The notes below the pieces were generated by a model. The model was not told where the DNA came from. It saw only the letters and a list, made by a program, of their open reading frames with translations, and ran no database searches. Of a stretch of DNA of 62,397 nucleotides, positions 1-9,196 are shown piece after piece. This DNA is from Vibrio furnissii CIP 102972. Lineage in GTDB: Bacteria > Pseudomonadota > Gammaproteobacteria > Enterobacterales > Vibrionaceae. The stretch lies in NCBI RefSeq assembly GCF_000176175.1, contig NZ_ACZP01000006.1, forward strand, positions 1-62,397, in the 5' to 3' direction. Both the position numbers and the translations under genes were made by a program. Numbering within the stretch: the first letter of the stretch is position 1; every line of letters starts with the position of its first letter.

Positions 1-2
1 AC

Positions 3-809
3 GCGCTACCGACTGAAGAAGAACAGTACCAAGCGTACAAAGAAGTCGCAGAAGCCATGGCGGATCAAGCAGTGATTATCCGTACTATGGATATCGGCGG
101 CGACAAAGATCTGCCATACATGGATCTACCAAAAGAAATGAACCCGTTCCTAGGCTGGCGTGCTGTACGTATCAGCTTGGATCGTCGTGAAATTCTACGT
201 GATCAGCTACGTGGTATCCTACGTGCATCAGCACACGGCAAACTGCGTATCATGTTCCCAATGATCATCTCTGTTGAAGAAATTCGTGCGCTGAAAGCAG
301 CCATCGAAGAGTACAAAGCAGAACTGCGTTCAGAAGGTCTGGCATTCGACGAAAACATCGAAATCGGTGTGATGGTTGAAACGCCAGCAGCAGCTGCAAT
401 CGCTCACCACCTTGCGAAAGAAGTGTCATTCTTCTCCATCGGTACGAACGACCTGACTCAGTACACACTGGCAGTCGACCGCGGTAACGAAATGATTTCG
501 CACCTGTACAACCCACTGTCTCCAGCAGTGCTGACGGTTATCAAACAAGTGATTGATGCGTCACACGCAGAAGGCAAATGGACAGGGATGTGTGGCGAAC
601 TCGCAGGTGATGAGCGCGCAACCCTTCTCCTGTTGGGTATGGGCCTAGATGAGTTCTCAATGAGCGGCATCTCTATCCCTAAAGTGAAGAAAGTCATCCG
701 TAACTCTAACTTCGCTGAAGTGAAAGCGATGGCAGAAGAAGCACTTTCTCTACCGACGGCAGCAGAAATTGAAGCTTGCGTTGAAAAATTCATCGCAGCA
801 AAAGCTTAA
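3..809 (+). CDS. ptsI: PTS enzyme I (phosphoenolpyruvate-protein phosphotransferase), C-terminal part
   Basis: Cytoplasmic enzyme I takes phosphate from PEP and passes it to HPr. The window opens inside the gene; the frame is open from base 3, so the N-terminal HPr-binding and phospho-His domains lie outside. What remains (268 codons) is the C-terminal PEP-binding/dimerisation barrel. [46 protein letters not shown] and the catalytic-cysteine segment [10 protein letters not shown] are all present. It is followed by crr after 108 bases, the usual ptsHI-crr order. Internal ATGs, such as the one at 57, are not real starts. Identification is secure. Confidence 0.97.
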   Translation, partial: ALPTEEEQYQAYKEVAEAMADQAVIIRTMDIGGDKDLPYMDLPKEMNPFLGWRAVRISLDRREILRDQLRGILRASAHGKLRIMFPMIISVEEIRALKAAIEEYKAELRSEGLAFDENIEIGVMVETPAAAAIAHHLAKEVSFFSIGTNDLTQYTLAVDRGNEMISHLYNPLSPAVLTVIKQVIDASHAEGKWTGMCGELAGDERATLLLLGMGLDEFSMSGISIPKVKKVIRNSNFAEVKAMAEEALSLPTAAEIEACVEKFIAAKA

Positions 810-820
810 TAATCTGTGAA

Positions 821-871
821 TACCAATGACATAGACGACTAAAAGTAGTCGTCTATTGTTTTTGATTGGTA
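821..871 (+). terminator. Hairpin between ptsI and crr (attenuator-like)
   Basis: A perfect 10-bp stem (831-840 with 847-856) is followed by a short T-rich run. It sits inside an outer 7-bp pairing, TACCAAT (821-827) with ATTGGTA (865-871). It could attenuate ptsI read-through into crr or protect the upstream mRNA. TATACT at 870-875 could be a -10 box for a separate crr promoter, but I see no good -35. Confidence 0.55.
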
Positions 872-917
872 TACTATACTTCGACAGAATAAATCTAAAC
901 GTTAGGAGCATGACACA

Positions 918-1427
918 ATGGGTCTGTTTGACAAACTTAAGAAGCTAGTCTCTGACGACAGCGCTGACGCGGGTGCAATTGAAATCATCGCACCACTTTC
1001 CGGTGAAATTGTAAACATCGAAGACGTGCCAGATGTCGTGTTTGCTGAGAAAATCGTTGGTGATGGTATCGCAATCAAACCTGATTATGCTGAGTGATAT
1101 CCCGAGCTCGCCGGCGGGCCCGTCCAGATCTTCGAAACGAACCACGCGTTCTCAATCGAATCTGACGATGGCGTTGAGCTTTTTGTTCACTTCGGTATCG
1201 ACACCGTTGAACTGAAAGGCGAAGGCTTCAAACGTATCGCTGAAGAAGGTCAATCAGTGAAAGTGGGCGACACTATCATTGAATTCGATCTGGCTCTGCT
1301 GGAAGAGAAAGCGAAATCAACTCTGACTCCTGTTGTTATTTCTAACATGGACGAAATCAAAGAGCTGAACAAACTGTCTGGTTCTGTGACAGTGGGTGAA
1401 ACTCCAGTTCTGCGTGTAACTAAATAA
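918..1427 (+). pseudogene. crr: PTS glucose-specific EIIA component, interrupted by an adaptor-like segment
   Basis: EIIA-Glc carries phosphate from HPr to EIIBC-type permeases and, by its phosphorylation state, controls adenylate cyclase and inducer exclusion. The start ATG at 918 has GGAG upstream. The 169-codon span equals the E. coli protein. Codons 1-55 ([11 protein letters not shown] to GDGIAIKP) and 71-169 (from IFETNHAF) are normal, including both active-site histidines (His76 and His91, the latter in LFVHFG). Codons 56-70, which normally encode a glycine-rich turn, are replaced by foreign sequence (1083-1126) with an in-frame TGA at 1095-1097. Length and downstream frame are intact, so the lesion is a substitution, not an insertion. 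As written, only a 59-residue fragment is made; an artefact is more likely than true loss. Confidence 0.95.
1083..1126 (+). other. 44-nt segment equal to the unreversed complement of PCR-Select adaptor 1
   Basis: Read 5' to 3' and complemented base by base without reversal, these 44 bases give the SSH/PCR-Select adaptor 1. The first C is followed by the T7 promoter TAATACGACTCACTATAGGG, then XhoI, NotI and SmaI sites (CTCGAG, GCGGCCGC, CCCGGG) and a final GCAGGT. The adaptor sequence is recalled from general knowledge. The segment replaces exactly 44 coding bases of crr. Confidence 0.93.
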
Positions 1428-1443
1428 TTTAGTCTGCATTCAT

Positions 1444-1474
1444 AAAAAAACGCTGCGATATCGCAGCGTTTTTT
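1444..1474. terminator. Bidirectional terminator between crr and ubiF
   Basis: The perfect stem CGCTGCGATATCGCAGCG (1451-1468) is flanked by seven A on the left and six T on the right. It can end both crr (+) and the convergent ubiF (-). Confidence 0.9.
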
Positions 1475-1495
1475 GTTTGTGTTCGATGCGCCAAA

Positions 1496-2650
1496 CTATA
1501 GTCCCAACGCATAGCGCAGCACCTGCTCTTTCACAGGGCCCGCATGTTCAGCAAGTTTCAATGCTGCATTACGCACCAGTTTCAAAGGTGCCATATCATT
1601 GCTAAACGCTTTATAGAAAACATCCATCCCCGTTTGCATCAACAGATTGTCCGGACGTCGACGGCGCTCGTAGCGTTGGAATTGCGCCAGAGTCAGCGCG
1701 TCTTGCCCTTGCGTTACATCCAACAAAGCGGCCACATCTTTGAACCCCAAGTTAACGCCCTGCCCTGCCAGCGGATTAATGGTGTGCGCAGAATCGCCAA
1801 CCAAAACACAGCGATGTTGCACATAACGTTGCGCGTGACGGCGTGTGAGCGGAAAAGCGCCATGCTGCAGCACGGTGACATCGCCCAGCTCTGCGGGAAA
1901 GTGCGTGACAATCTCGTGTTTGAGTTGCACCGAATTCATTTGGCTCAACTGTTTGATACGCTGCGGCGCGTCATACCACACCAGCGATGCCTGATGGCCG
2001 CTCAACGGCAAGAAAGAACGCGGACCCGAAGGAAAGAACTGCTGCCAAGTGACATCTTGTTGTGGCTTTTCGGTCTCAACGTTAATCAGCATACAATGCT
2101 GACGATAATCCCACGCCGTGACGCCAATACCAGCCACATCGCGCACGCGTGAATTCGCGCCATCGGCGCCAATAATCCATTCGCAATGCAAAACCACGCC
2201 CGATTGCAACGTCACCGCATGGGTTTCACCCAACGTGATGTCTTTGAGCGTATCGGGACAAAACAGTGTCACATTGGGGTAATTCGCAAACTGTTCCCAC
2301 AACCCCAGTTGGATCAAGCGGTTTTCCACCATGTAACCCAATTGCGCCAACCCCAGCGATTCACTGGAAAATCGTGTGCGACACTCCGGGTGCTCCCACG
2401 TTTCCAAACCACGATACGGACAGACACGCTTGGCGACAATTGCATCCCAAGCGCCCAATGAGGTCAACAAATCCACCGACGTTTGAGAGATGGCGGAAAT
2501 ACGCACATCCATCGGTTGTGATGGGTCATAGGGCTGAGGCTCATAACCTTCGACCACGGCCACTCGGCGACCTTGTTTAGCAAATCCAATCGCGGCCGCA
2601 GCACCGACCATGCCGCCACCAATCACCACGATGTCAAAATCATTCATCAT
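1496..2650 (-). CDS. ubiF: Ubiquinone biosynthesis FAD-dependent hydroxylase UbiF
   Basis: Class A flavoprotein monooxygenase that hydroxylates the demethoxyubiquinol ring at C6 in ubiquinone synthesis. At 384 residues it is normal for the UbiH/UbiF/VisC family. The N-terminal dinucleotide fold VVIGGGMVGAAAA lies near residues 8-20, the family DG segment reads GADGANSRVR near 160, and the FAD-ribityl segment DSAHTINPLAGQGVNLG lies near 285. It is divergent from miaB, the same neighbour as in E. coli, which favours UbiF over its paralogue UbiH. Start is ATG at 2650; ATG 2647 is an equally possible start. Confidence 0.9.
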   Translation of the reverse strand: MMNDFDIVVIGGGMVGAAAAIGFAKQGRRVAVVEGYEPQPYDPSQPMDVRISAISQTSVDLLTSLGAWDAIVAKRVCPYRGLETWEHPECRTRFSSESLGLAQLGYMVENRLIQLGLWEQFANYPNVTLFCPDTLKDITLGETHAVTLQSGVVLHCEWIIGADGANSRVRDVAGIGVTAWDYRQHCMLINVETEKPQQDVTWQQFFPSGPRSFLPLSGHQASLVWYDAPQRIKQLSQMNSVQLKHEIVTHFPAELGDVTVLQHGAFPLTRRHAQRYVQHRCVLVGDSAHTINPLAGQGVNLGFKDVAALLDVTQGQDALTLAQFQRYERRRRPDNLLMQTGMDVFYKAFSNDMAPLKLVRNAALKLAEHAGPVKEQVLRYALGL

Positions 2651-2794
2651 TACTACTTCTGTTTTGGCTGAGTTACACGCAAGTTATTGTACGTAGCGGG
2701 ACTTTTTTTGCGAACGATTTTGTTGAAAAACCTTGGCCCAAGCAGGGTAAAAATCCAGAAGCCACAATGGGTACAAGAGATTTAGTGCGATCAC

Positions 2795-2823
2795 TGGTCA
2801 CTGATAAGTGAAAGCAGTACAAT
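2795..2823 (+). promoter_or_regulatory. Candidate sigma-70 promoter for miaB
   Basis: TGGTCA (2795-2800) and TACAAT (2818-2823) are 17 bp apart in the ubiF-miaB divergent region. A small stem CCGCC-GTGA-GGGCGG lies in the leader just downstream. Assigned by eye. Confidence 0.5.
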
Positions 2824-2943
2824 ACGCCGCTTACCGCCGTGAGGGCGGCTAAAATTTAGTCATCAGAAACCCATTTCCGATGACATTCTGGAAACATTGG
2901 GCGATTTGCTCCCTTAATTTAAACTAACGATCGAGCGAACAAC

Positions 2944-4368
2944 ATGAGTAAAAAACTGCTAATCAAAACCTGGGGCTGCCAGATGAACGAATACGATTCA
3001 TCAAAAATGGCCGACCTGCTTAACGCTACAAACGGCTATGAGCTGACTGAAGAGCCAGAGGAAGCAGACGTACTACTACTGAACACCTGTTCGATTCGCG
3101 AAAAAGCGCAAGAAAAAGTCTTCCACCAGCTTGGCCGTTGGAAAACACTGAAAGACAAAAAGCCAGGCGTGGTGATCGGCGTAGGCGGCTGTGTGGCCAC
3201 TCAAGAAGGTGACCACATTCGTGATCGTGCCCCTTTTGTCGACGTCATCTTTGGCCCACAGACGCTACACCGTCTGCCAGAAATGATTAAACAGTCACAA
3301 TCTGACGATGCGCCGGTGATGGATATTTCTTTCCCGGAAATCGAAAAATTCGACCGTCTGCCGGAACCACGCGCAGAAGGTCCAACAGCCTTTGTCTCCA
3401 TTATGGAAGGCTGTTCAAAATACTGCACATACTGCGTCGTGCCATACACACGTGGTGAAGAAGTCAGCCGTCCAATGGATGACGTGCTGTTTGAAATTGC
3501 ACAACTGGCTGAACAAGGCGTCCGTGAAGTCAACCTGCTGGGTCAAAACGTGAACGCTTACCGTGGTCCAATGCACGATGGCACCATCTGCTCATTTGCA
3601 GAATTGTTGCGCCTCGTGGCCTCAATCGATGGCATCGACCGCATTCGCTTTACCACCAGCCACCCGCTGGAGTTCACTGACGACATCATCGCCGTGTACG
3701 AAGACACACCAGAATTGGTGAGCTTCCTGCACTTGCCAGTTCAAAGCGGCAGTGACCGCATTCTGACCATGATGAAGCGCCCGCACACAGGCATCGAGTA
3801 CAAGTCGATCATCCGTAAGCTGCGTAAAGCGCGCCCAGACATTCAGATCAGCTCTGACTTCATCGTTGGCTTCCCTGGCGAGTCGGATAAAGACTTCCAA
3901 GACACCATGAAACTGATCCGCGATGTGGATTTCGACATGAGCTTTAGCTTTATCTTCTCTCCTCGCCCGGGAACACCGGCGGCTGATTACCCATGTGATC
4001 TGACCGAGGAAACCAAGAAAGAGCGCCTGTACGAACTGCAACAGCAAATCAACGCTCAAGCGATGCGTTTCTCGCGCTTGATGATGGGGACCGAGCAACG
4101 TATTTTGGTGGAAGGCCCTTCGAAGAAAAACCTGATGGAACTTCGTGGTCGTACAGAAAACAACCGTGTAGTAAACTTTGAAGGACCGGCCGAACTCATC
4201 GGTCAGTTCGTCGATGTGAACATTGTTGATGTATTCCCGAACTCTTTGCGTGGTGAACTCGTACGAACAGAACAAGAGATGAACCTACGTGTGGTCACTT
4301 CCCCAACGGAAATGATGGCCAAAACGCGACGCGAAGATGAGCTGGGAGTCGCTACTTTTACTCCATAA
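2944..4368 (+). CDS. miaB: tRNA-2-methylthio-N6-dimethylallyladenosine synthase MiaB
   Basis: Radical-SAM methylthiotransferase that adds a methylthio group to i6A37 of tRNAs reading UNN codons. The 474-residue protein starts [20 protein letters not shown]. The three N-terminal UPF0004 cysteines (GCQMN, NTCSIRE, GGCVA) hold the auxiliary cluster. The radical-SAM motif CSKYCTYC is near residue 157 and a TRAM RNA-binding domain occupies about 378-440. It heads the miaB-ybeZ-ybeY-corC-lnt series, co-oriented with short gaps, as in E. coli. Confidence 0.97.
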   Translation: MSKKLLIKTWGCQMNEYDSSKMADLLNATNGYELTEEPEEADVLLLNTCSIREKAQEKVFHQLGRWKTLKDKKPGVVIGVGGCVATQEGDHIRDRAPFVDVIFGPQTLHRLPEMIKQSQSDDAPVMDISFPEIEKFDRLPEPRAEGPTAFVSIMEGCSKYCTYCVVPYTRGEEVSRPMDDVLFEIAQLAEQGVREVNLLGQNVNAYRGPMHDGTICSFAELLRLVASIDGIDRIRFTTSHPLEFTDDIIAVYEDTPELVSFLHLPVQSGSDRILTMMKRPHTGIEYKSIIRKLRKARPDIQISSDFIVGFPGESDKDFQDTMKLIRDVDFDMSFSFIFSPRPGTPAADYPCDLTEETKKERLYELQQQINAQAMRFSRLMMGTEQRILVEGPSKKNLMELRGRTENNRVVNFEGPAELIGQFVDVNIVDVFPNSLRGELVRTEQEMNLRVVTSPTEMMAKTRREDELGVATFTP

Positions 4369-4380
4369 GCTCGTATAAAC

Positions 4381-4420
4381 TGTCATGGATGCCCGGTCGA
4401 AATCGGGCATCTGGATGACA
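4381..4420 (+). repeat. Intercistronic hairpin miaB-ybeZ
   Basis: An 8-bp stem GATGCCCG/CGGGCATC (4388-4395 with 4404-4411) lies within an outer TGTCAT/ATGACA pairing (4381-4386 with 4415-4420). There is no T tract, so it is more likely an mRNA processing or stability element than a terminator. Confidence 0.5.
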
Positions 4421-4435
4421 CACTGAGAGGCTAAT

Positions 4436-5548
4436 TTGAGCAATAAAATCGTTACTTTAGAGATCAATCTCGAACCTTCAGATAACCGCCGTCTAGCCAG
4501 TCTGTGCGGCCCATTCGATGACAACATCAAGCATTTAGAACGTCGTTTAGGCGTTGAAATCAACCATCGCAGCAACTATTTTACCATCGTCGGCAAAGCC
4601 CATACTGCCGCCGCTGCGCTTGAGATCATCAAAACTCTGTACGTCGATACGGCGCCCGTGCGCGGTCAAATCCCGGATATTGAACCCGATCAAATTCATT
4701 TGGCGATCAAAGAAACGGGCGTGCTGGAGCAGAACACCGAATCAGCCATCGCACATGGCAAAGAAGTATTCGTCAAAACCAAAAAAGGCGTGATCAAACC
4801 GCGGACACCGAACCAAGCACAATACCTGGTGAACATGGTGACGCACGACATCACCTTTGGAATTGGCCCTGCGGGGACCGGTAAAACGTATCTCGCCGTT
4901 GCCGCAGCTGTTGATGCATTGGAGCGTCAAGAAATTCGCCGCATTCTGCTGACTCGTCCTGCGGTCGAAGCCGGTGAAAAACTGGGCTTCCTGCCCGGAG
5001 ACCTGAGCCAGAAAGTGGACCCTTACTTGCGCCCGTTGTACGACGCGCTGTTTGAAATGCTCGGTTTTGAACGTGTGGAAAAACTGATTGAGCGCAACGT
5101 GATTGAAGTGGCTCCGCTGGCATACATGCGTGGTCGTACGTTAAACGATGCTTTCATCATTCTCGACGAAAGCCAAAACACCACCGTCGAACAGATGAAA
5201 ATGTTCCTGACGCGTATTGGCTTTAACTCGCGTGCCGTGATTACGGGTGACGTCACTCAGATTGACTTGCCACGCGGCGCGAAATCAGGCCTGCGTCATG
5301 CCATTGAAGTGCTGAGCGACGTGGATGAAATCAGCTTCAACTTCTTCCAAGCCGACGACGTTGTGCGCCACCCTGTGGTTGCCCGTATCGTCAATGCGTA
5401 CGAAAAATGGGAAGCACAAGACCAGAAAGAGCGCAAAGAGTACGAGAAGCGTCGCCGTGAAGAACGCGAATCCAAACTGCTTGAAATGCAAAAAGCCGTA
5501 TTCACAGCACCACAAACGAATGCCTTAGAGGAATCGGGTGAATCATGA
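4436..5548 (+). CDS. ybeZ: PhoH-like ATPase YbeZ
   Basis: PhoH-family P-loop ATPase associated with YbeY in ribosome and RNA quality control; its exact substrate is not settled. The 370-residue protein has Walker [10 protein letters not shown] near residue 144 and Walker B-like [10 protein letters not shown] near 240. The C-terminal tail is highly charged ([17 protein letters not shown]). The start is a TTG at 4436, chosen because GAGAGG lies 5 bases upstream and the N-terminus [13 protein letters not shown] aligns with family members. The stop overlaps the ybeY start by 4 bases, implying translational coupling. Confidence 0.93.
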   Translation: MSNKIVTLEINLEPSDNRRLASLCGPFDDNIKHLERRLGVEINHRSNYFTIVGKAHTAAAALEIIKTLYVDTAPVRGQIPDIEPDQIHLAIKETGVLEQNTESAIAHGKEVFVKTKKGVIKPRTPNQAQYLVNMVTHDITFGIGPAGTGKTYLAVAAAVDALERQEIRRILLTRPAVEAGEKLGFLPGDLSQKVDPYLRPLYDALFEMLGFERVEKLIERNVIEVAPLAYMRGRTLNDAFIILDESQNTTVEQMKMFLTRIGFNSRAVITGDVTQIDLPRGAKSGLRHAIEVLSDVDEISFNFFQADDVVRHPVVARIVNAYEKWEAQDQKERKEYEKRRREERESKLLEMQKAVFTAPQTNALEESGES

Positions 5549-6009
5549 GTATTGAACTCGATTTACAACTGGCGGCCGCCAGCGAAGACGGTCTGCCAAC
5601 ACGCGAACAATTTGCCACTTGGCTGCAAACGGCCATCGTGCCTTTTCAGCCTCAGGCAGAAGTGACTATTCGCATTGTTGATGAACCAGAAAGTCATCAA
5701 CTCAATCTCGAATATCGCGGCAAAGACAAGTCAACCAACGTGCTGTCTTTCCCGTTTGAAGCGCCTCCGGGCATCGAGATGGACCTGCTGGGCGACTTGG
5801 TAATTTGCCGTCAAGTGGTTGAGCGAGAAGCCGTTGAACAAAATAAGCCGCTGCTAGCACACTGGGCGCATATGGTTGTACATGGTAGTCTTCATCTGCT
5901 AGGTTATGACCATATCGAGGATGACGAAGCTGAAGAAATGGAGTCCCTCGAAACCGAAATCATGCAAACGATGGGGTTTGAAGACCCCTATTTAGCGGAG
6001 AAAATCTAG
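5545..6009 (+). CDS. ybeY: Endoribonuclease / rRNA maturation factor YbeY
   Basis: Zinc-dependent endoribonuclease acting in 16S rRNA 3'-end maturation and 70S quality control. The 154-residue protein carries the metal-binding signature [11 protein letters not shown] near residues 114-124, giving three His ligands. The conserved [10 protein letters not shown] segment lies near 64. The ATGA overlap with ybeZ couples the two genes. Length matches the E. coli protein. Confidence 0.96.
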   Translation: MSIELDLQLAAASEDGLPTREQFATWLQTAIVPFQPQAEVTIRIVDEPESHQLNLEYRGKDKSTNVLSFPFEAPPGIEMDLLGDLVICRQVVEREAVEQNKPLLAHWAHMVVHGSLHLLGYDHIEDDEAEEMESLETEIMQTMGFEDPYLAEKI

Positions 6010-6063
6010 TTCACGCACCACCGTGCCGTGAACTGACATGTGAGCTATCACACATCTGATAGC
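6008..6063 (+). repeat. Two hairpins between ybeY and corC
   Basis: AGTTCACG (6008-6015) pairs with CGTGAACT (6027-6034). GCTATCA (6044-6050) pairs with TGATAGC (6057-6063). Neither is followed by a T run. The first overlaps the ybeY stop codon; the second lies 19 bases before the corC ATG and could influence its translation. Confidence 0.5.
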
Positions 6064-6082
6064 GTTATTGAATAGAGAAACA

Positions 6083-6958
6083 ATGAACGAAGATAATTCG
6101 CAGAATTCTGACGGTCCGAGTAGAAAGTCCTTCTTTGAACGCCTAGGTCAGTTATTTCAGGGAGAACCCAAGGATCGCCAAGAGCTGGTTGATGTGATCC
6201 GCGACTCTGAAGTCAATGACCTGATTGACCACGACACCCGCGACATGCTGGAAGGGGTCATGGAAATTGCTGAGATGCGCGTCCGGGATATCATGATCCC
6301 GCGCTCTCAGATGGTCACCATCGAACGTACAGATAATCTGGACGCGCTGGTTGCACTGATTACCGATGCTCAGCATTCACGCTACCCGGTGATCAGCGAA
6401 GACAAAGACCATGTCGAAGGCATTCTGCTTGCGAAGGACTTACTTAAATACTTGGGTTCCAACAGCTCCCCGTTCGATATTGAAGAAGTGATCCGCCCAG
6501 CCGTGGTGGTTCCGGAAAGCAAACGCGTCGATCGCCTGTTAAAAGAGTTCCGTGAGGAACGATATCACATGGCGATTGTCGTAGATGAGTTCGGGGGTGT
6601 CTCTGGTCTGGTGACCATTGAAGACATTCTGGAAGAAATCGTTGGCGATATCGAAGATGAATTCGACGACGAAGAACAACTCGACATCCGTAAACTCAGC
6701 AAACACACCTACGCGGTGAAAGCGCTGACCACCATCGAAGAGTTTAACAACACCTTCGGCACACGCTTTAGTGATGAAGAAGTGGATACGGTGGGCGGAT
6801 TGGTGATGACCGCATTTGGTCACTTACCAGCACGCGGTGAAGTGGTTGAAATTGATCGTTACAATTTTAAAGTCACTGCCGCGGACAACCGTCGAGTGGT
6901 TCAACTTCAAGTCACCATTCCCGATATGGAAGCTCTTCCGGAGATCGCCGAAGAGTAG
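6083..6958 (+). CDS. corC: CorC/YbeX family magnesium and cobalt efflux-associated CBS protein
   Basis: Cytoplasmic CBS-pair protein linked to divalent cation homeostasis (CorA-mediated Mg/Co efflux in Salmonella) and, through its operon, to ribosome metabolism. The chosen ATG at 6083 gives 291 residues, matching E. coli CorC (292). An upstream in-frame TTG at 6068 is less likely. Two CBS domains span about 65-190 ([25 protein letters not shown]), followed by a CorC/HlyC domain (about 205-285) with the motif [13 protein letters not shown]. No membrane segments are seen. Confidence 0.93.
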   Translation: MNEDNSQNSDGPSRKSFFERLGQLFQGEPKDRQELVDVIRDSEVNDLIDHDTRDMLEGVMEIAEMRVRDIMIPRSQMVTIERTDNLDALVALITDAQHSRYPVISEDKDHVEGILLAKDLLKYLGSNSSPFDIEEVIRPAVVVPESKRVDRLLKEFREERYHMAIVVDEFGGVSGLVTIEDILEEIVGDIEDEFDDEEQLDIRKLSKHTYAVKALTTIEEFNNTFGTRFSDEEVDTVGGLVMTAFGHLPARGEVVEIDRYNFKVTAADNRRVVQLQVTIPDMEALPEIAEE

Positions 6959-7002
6959 TTCGAATCCTCTCTTACGCCGTAAGAGCATCAGAAAAGTTGC
7001 AG

Positions 7003-8538
7003 ATGACGAATATTTTCAATCATCGCCTCATGCGGCCGCTTGCGGCCGCTTTTGTTGGCGCGCTGAACACCCTAGCGTTTGCTCCCTATCAGATCTGGCC
7101 ACTGGCCATTCTCAGCCCATGCCTGTTACTCCTGTTGTTACATGGTCAATCCGCCAAGCGGTCGGCTTGGATCGGGTATGCCTGGGGCTTAGGTCAGTTT
7201 GGGGTTGGCATCAGTTGGGTCCACGTCAGCATCGACACTTTTGGCGGCATGCCCAAGATTGCCAGCCTGTTTTTGATGGCGCTGCTGGTTGGTTATCTGG
7301 CCATTTACTCAGCCCTGTTTGCTTGGTCACTCAATCGATTTTTCCCCACCTCAAACCGTAGCAAACTGTTGCTGGCGGCACCGGTGCTGTGGCTGATTTG
7401 CGATTGGCTGCGCGGCTGGGTCATGACGGGCTTTCCGTGGCTATGGCTGGGCTACAGCCAAATCGACAGCCCACTGGCTAACTTCGCACCACTTGGTGGC
7501 GTAGAACTGCTGACGCTGGTCGTCCTACTGTGCGCAGGCAGTTTGGCGCTGGCGTGGCAGAAAAAAAGCGTGCTGTTGCTGGTGATTCCCGCGGTGCTGT
7601 TTGCAGTGGGATACGGCCTGAATGCCGCGCAATGGGTGACCCCTCAGCCACAGCGCACCACCAAGGTGGCCTTGATTCAAGGCAACATCGATCAAGCGCT
7701 TAAATGGTTACCCAGCCAACGCTGGCCCACCATCATGAAGTACACCGATCTAACGCGTGAAAACTGGGATGCCGATATCGTCATCTGGCCCGAAGCGGCG
7801 ATTCCAGCGTTTGAATTTGAAATTCCGGCCTTTTTGCGTAATCTCGATTCCGCTGCGCGCATGAACCACAGCGCGTTGCTGACCGGCATCCTCAATCAAG
7901 ATGACAACAAACGCTACTTCAACAGTATCTTGGCGCTCGGCGAAACACCAAACGGCGATTATCACTACGATTTAGCGCAACGTTTCCACAAGCACCATTT
8001 GCTGCCGTTTGGCGAATTTGTGCCGTTTGAAAGCATTCTGCGCCCATTGGCTCCGTTCTTTAACTTGCCCATGTCTTCGTTCAGCGAAGGGGATTATGTT
8101 CAGCCGAACATCATGGCCAACGGCCATGCATTGGCACCAGCACTGTGCTACGAAATCATCTTCAATGAACAGGTACGCGCCAACGTCACAGATGAGACCG
8201 ATTTTCTACTCACCTTGTCAAATGACGCTTGGTTTGGTCGTTCGATTGGCCCGCTACAACACATGGAAATCGCACGAATGCGCGCGCTGGAGTTGGGCAA
8301 ACCGCTGATTCGATCCACCAACAATGGCCTGACGGCAGTCACCGACTACCAAGGCCACATTATTGCGCAGTTGCCGCAGTTTGAAACCGGCGTACTACGT
8401 GCCGAGATGGTGCCAACACGAGGTCAGACGCCGTATCACGCATTGGGCAGCTGGCCGCTGTACCTCTGGACGCTGTTTGGTTTGGTTGCCGCGCTGGTGA
8501 TTCAGCGTCGCCCCCCGAGTCAATCCGCATCGGAATGA
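7003..8538 (+). CDS. lnt: Apolipoprotein N-acyltransferase
   Basis: Inner-membrane enzyme that N-acylates the terminal cysteine of apolipoproteins, the last step of lipoprotein maturation. Several hydrophobic membrane segments fill residues 1-200. A periplasmic nitrilase-like (CN hydrolase) domain follows: catalytic Glu in WPEAAIPAF, the catalytic-Lys region in [12 protein letters not shown] and nucleophile Cys in ALCYEIIF. A final membrane helix is near 490-505. ATG 7003 gives 511 residues against 512 in E. coli; an in-frame TTG lies at 6997. A 7-bp hairpin CTCTTAC-GCC-GTAAGAG (6969-6985) sits just before it. Confidence 0.95.
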   Translation: MTNIFNHRLMRPLAAAFVGALNTLAFAPYQIWPLAILSPCLLLLLLHGQSAKRSAWIGYAWGLGQFGVGISWVHVSIDTFGGMPKIASLFLMALLVGYLAIYSALFAWSLNRFFPTSNRSKLLLAAPVLWLICDWLRGWVMTGFPWLWLGYSQIDSPLANFAPLGGVELLTLVVLLCAGSLALAWQKKSVLLLVIPAVLFAVGYGLNAAQWVTPQPQRTTKVALIQGNIDQALKWLPSQRWPTIMKYTDLTRENWDADIVIWPEAAIPAFEFEIPAFLRNLDSAARMNHSALLTGILNQDDNKRYFNSILALGETPNGDYHYDLAQRFHKHHLLPFGEFVPFESILRPLAPFFNLPMSSFSEGDYVQPNIMANGHALAPALCYEIIFNEQVRANVTDETDFLLTLSNDAWFGRSIGPLQHMEIARMRALELGKPLIRSTNNGLTAVTDYQGHIIAQLPQFETGVLRAEMVPTRGQTPYHALGSWPLYLWTLFGLVAALVIQRRPPSQSASE

Positions 8539-8551
8539 GTGCGGTACTCAT

Positions 8552-8581
8552 GAAAAAAGAGTCCCTTGGGACTCTTTTTTT
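8552..8581. terminator. Bidirectional terminator lnt / ybeL
   Basis: AAAAAAGAGTCCC and GGGACTCTTTTTTT form a strong stem with A and T runs on either side. It serves lnt (+) and ybeL (-). Confidence 0.9.
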
Positions 8582-8604
8582 GCGGTTGTTCAACCGGTCC
8601 TCGA

Positions 8605-9075
8605 CTACGGTTTCAACGGTAAACGACTAAAAGCAGTCTTGCCACAACGAATGCACGGCACAATTTCGGTCGCATGGTTGTAATCGACTCGATGGCCGCA
8701 GTTTTCACACACCAGCGTTCCAAGACCAATCATATCGCCCGCTTTGTACAAGCCTTGATGTTCCAGATCCTGAAACAGCTCCACCCACTCCACTTTGGTT
8801 TTATCCGTGATCTCCAGCAGTCCTTGCCAAATGGAGTTCGCAATCATCACATAAAACGGACTGCTTTTTTCCTCTTCATAGCTCTCTGCAAACTCTTTGA
8901 GATCCGATTTAACGTAAGCTGAAATCAGCGCCAGTTCATCTTTGGTCAGATCATTTGCAGCGGCCACAACCTTGCCCGATGTTTCCAGAATATGGTCCAC
9001 TTCTTCAGGACTCTGTTTGAGGGTTTCGACCACCTCTTCGAGTAAAGCTTCATAACCCGTTTTTTGTTTTGGCAT
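8605..9075 (-). CDS. ybeL: Zinc-ribbon protein of the YbeL family (DUF1451)
   Basis: 156-residue cytoplasmic protein of unknown function. Residues 1-110 are acidic and helical. The C-terminus has two CxxC pairs forming a zinc ribbon (VCENCGHRVDY and VPCIRCGKTAF, about 119-150). Length and position, divergent from leuS, match E. coli YbeL. The start ATG at 9075 is preceded on its strand by GAGAGGTGAC. Nothing in the sequence points to a substrate. Confidence 0.85.
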   Translation of the reverse strand: MPKQKTGYEALLEEVVETLKQSPEEVDHILETSGKVVAAANDLTKDELALISAYVKSDLKEFAESYEEEKSSPFYVMIANSIWQGLLEITDKTKVEWVELFQDLEHQGLYKAGDMIGLGTLVCENCGHRVDYNHATEIVPCIRCGKTAFSRLPLKP

Positions 9076-9103
9076 AAGTCACCTCTCTCAAACCCGATTG
9101 GCT

Positions 9104-9133
9104 ATTGTTGTGCTCCCTTGCTTTAGGTATTCT
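9104..9133 (+). promoter_or_regulatory. Possible leuS promoter
   Basis: TTGTTG (9104-9109) and TATTCT (9128-9133) are 18 bp apart, about 64 bp before the leuS ATG. No leader peptide or T-box-like structure was recognised upstream. Confidence 0.35.
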
Positions 9134-9196
9134 ATGACGATCTATTAGTATCTGTTCAAACTGAACTCACAAATTCCAAGATAACCGGATATATCG

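Noticed and set aside
1033..1215. A plus-strand frame crossing the adaptor-like segment of crr
   Set aside because: It is out of frame with crr and exists only because of the foreign 44 bases.
3622..4275. Long antisense frame within miaB
   Set aside because: It fully overlaps a strongly conserved gene; long antisense frames arise from the codon bias of this genome. The same applies to antisense frames in glyA, leuS, mrdA and ppnN.
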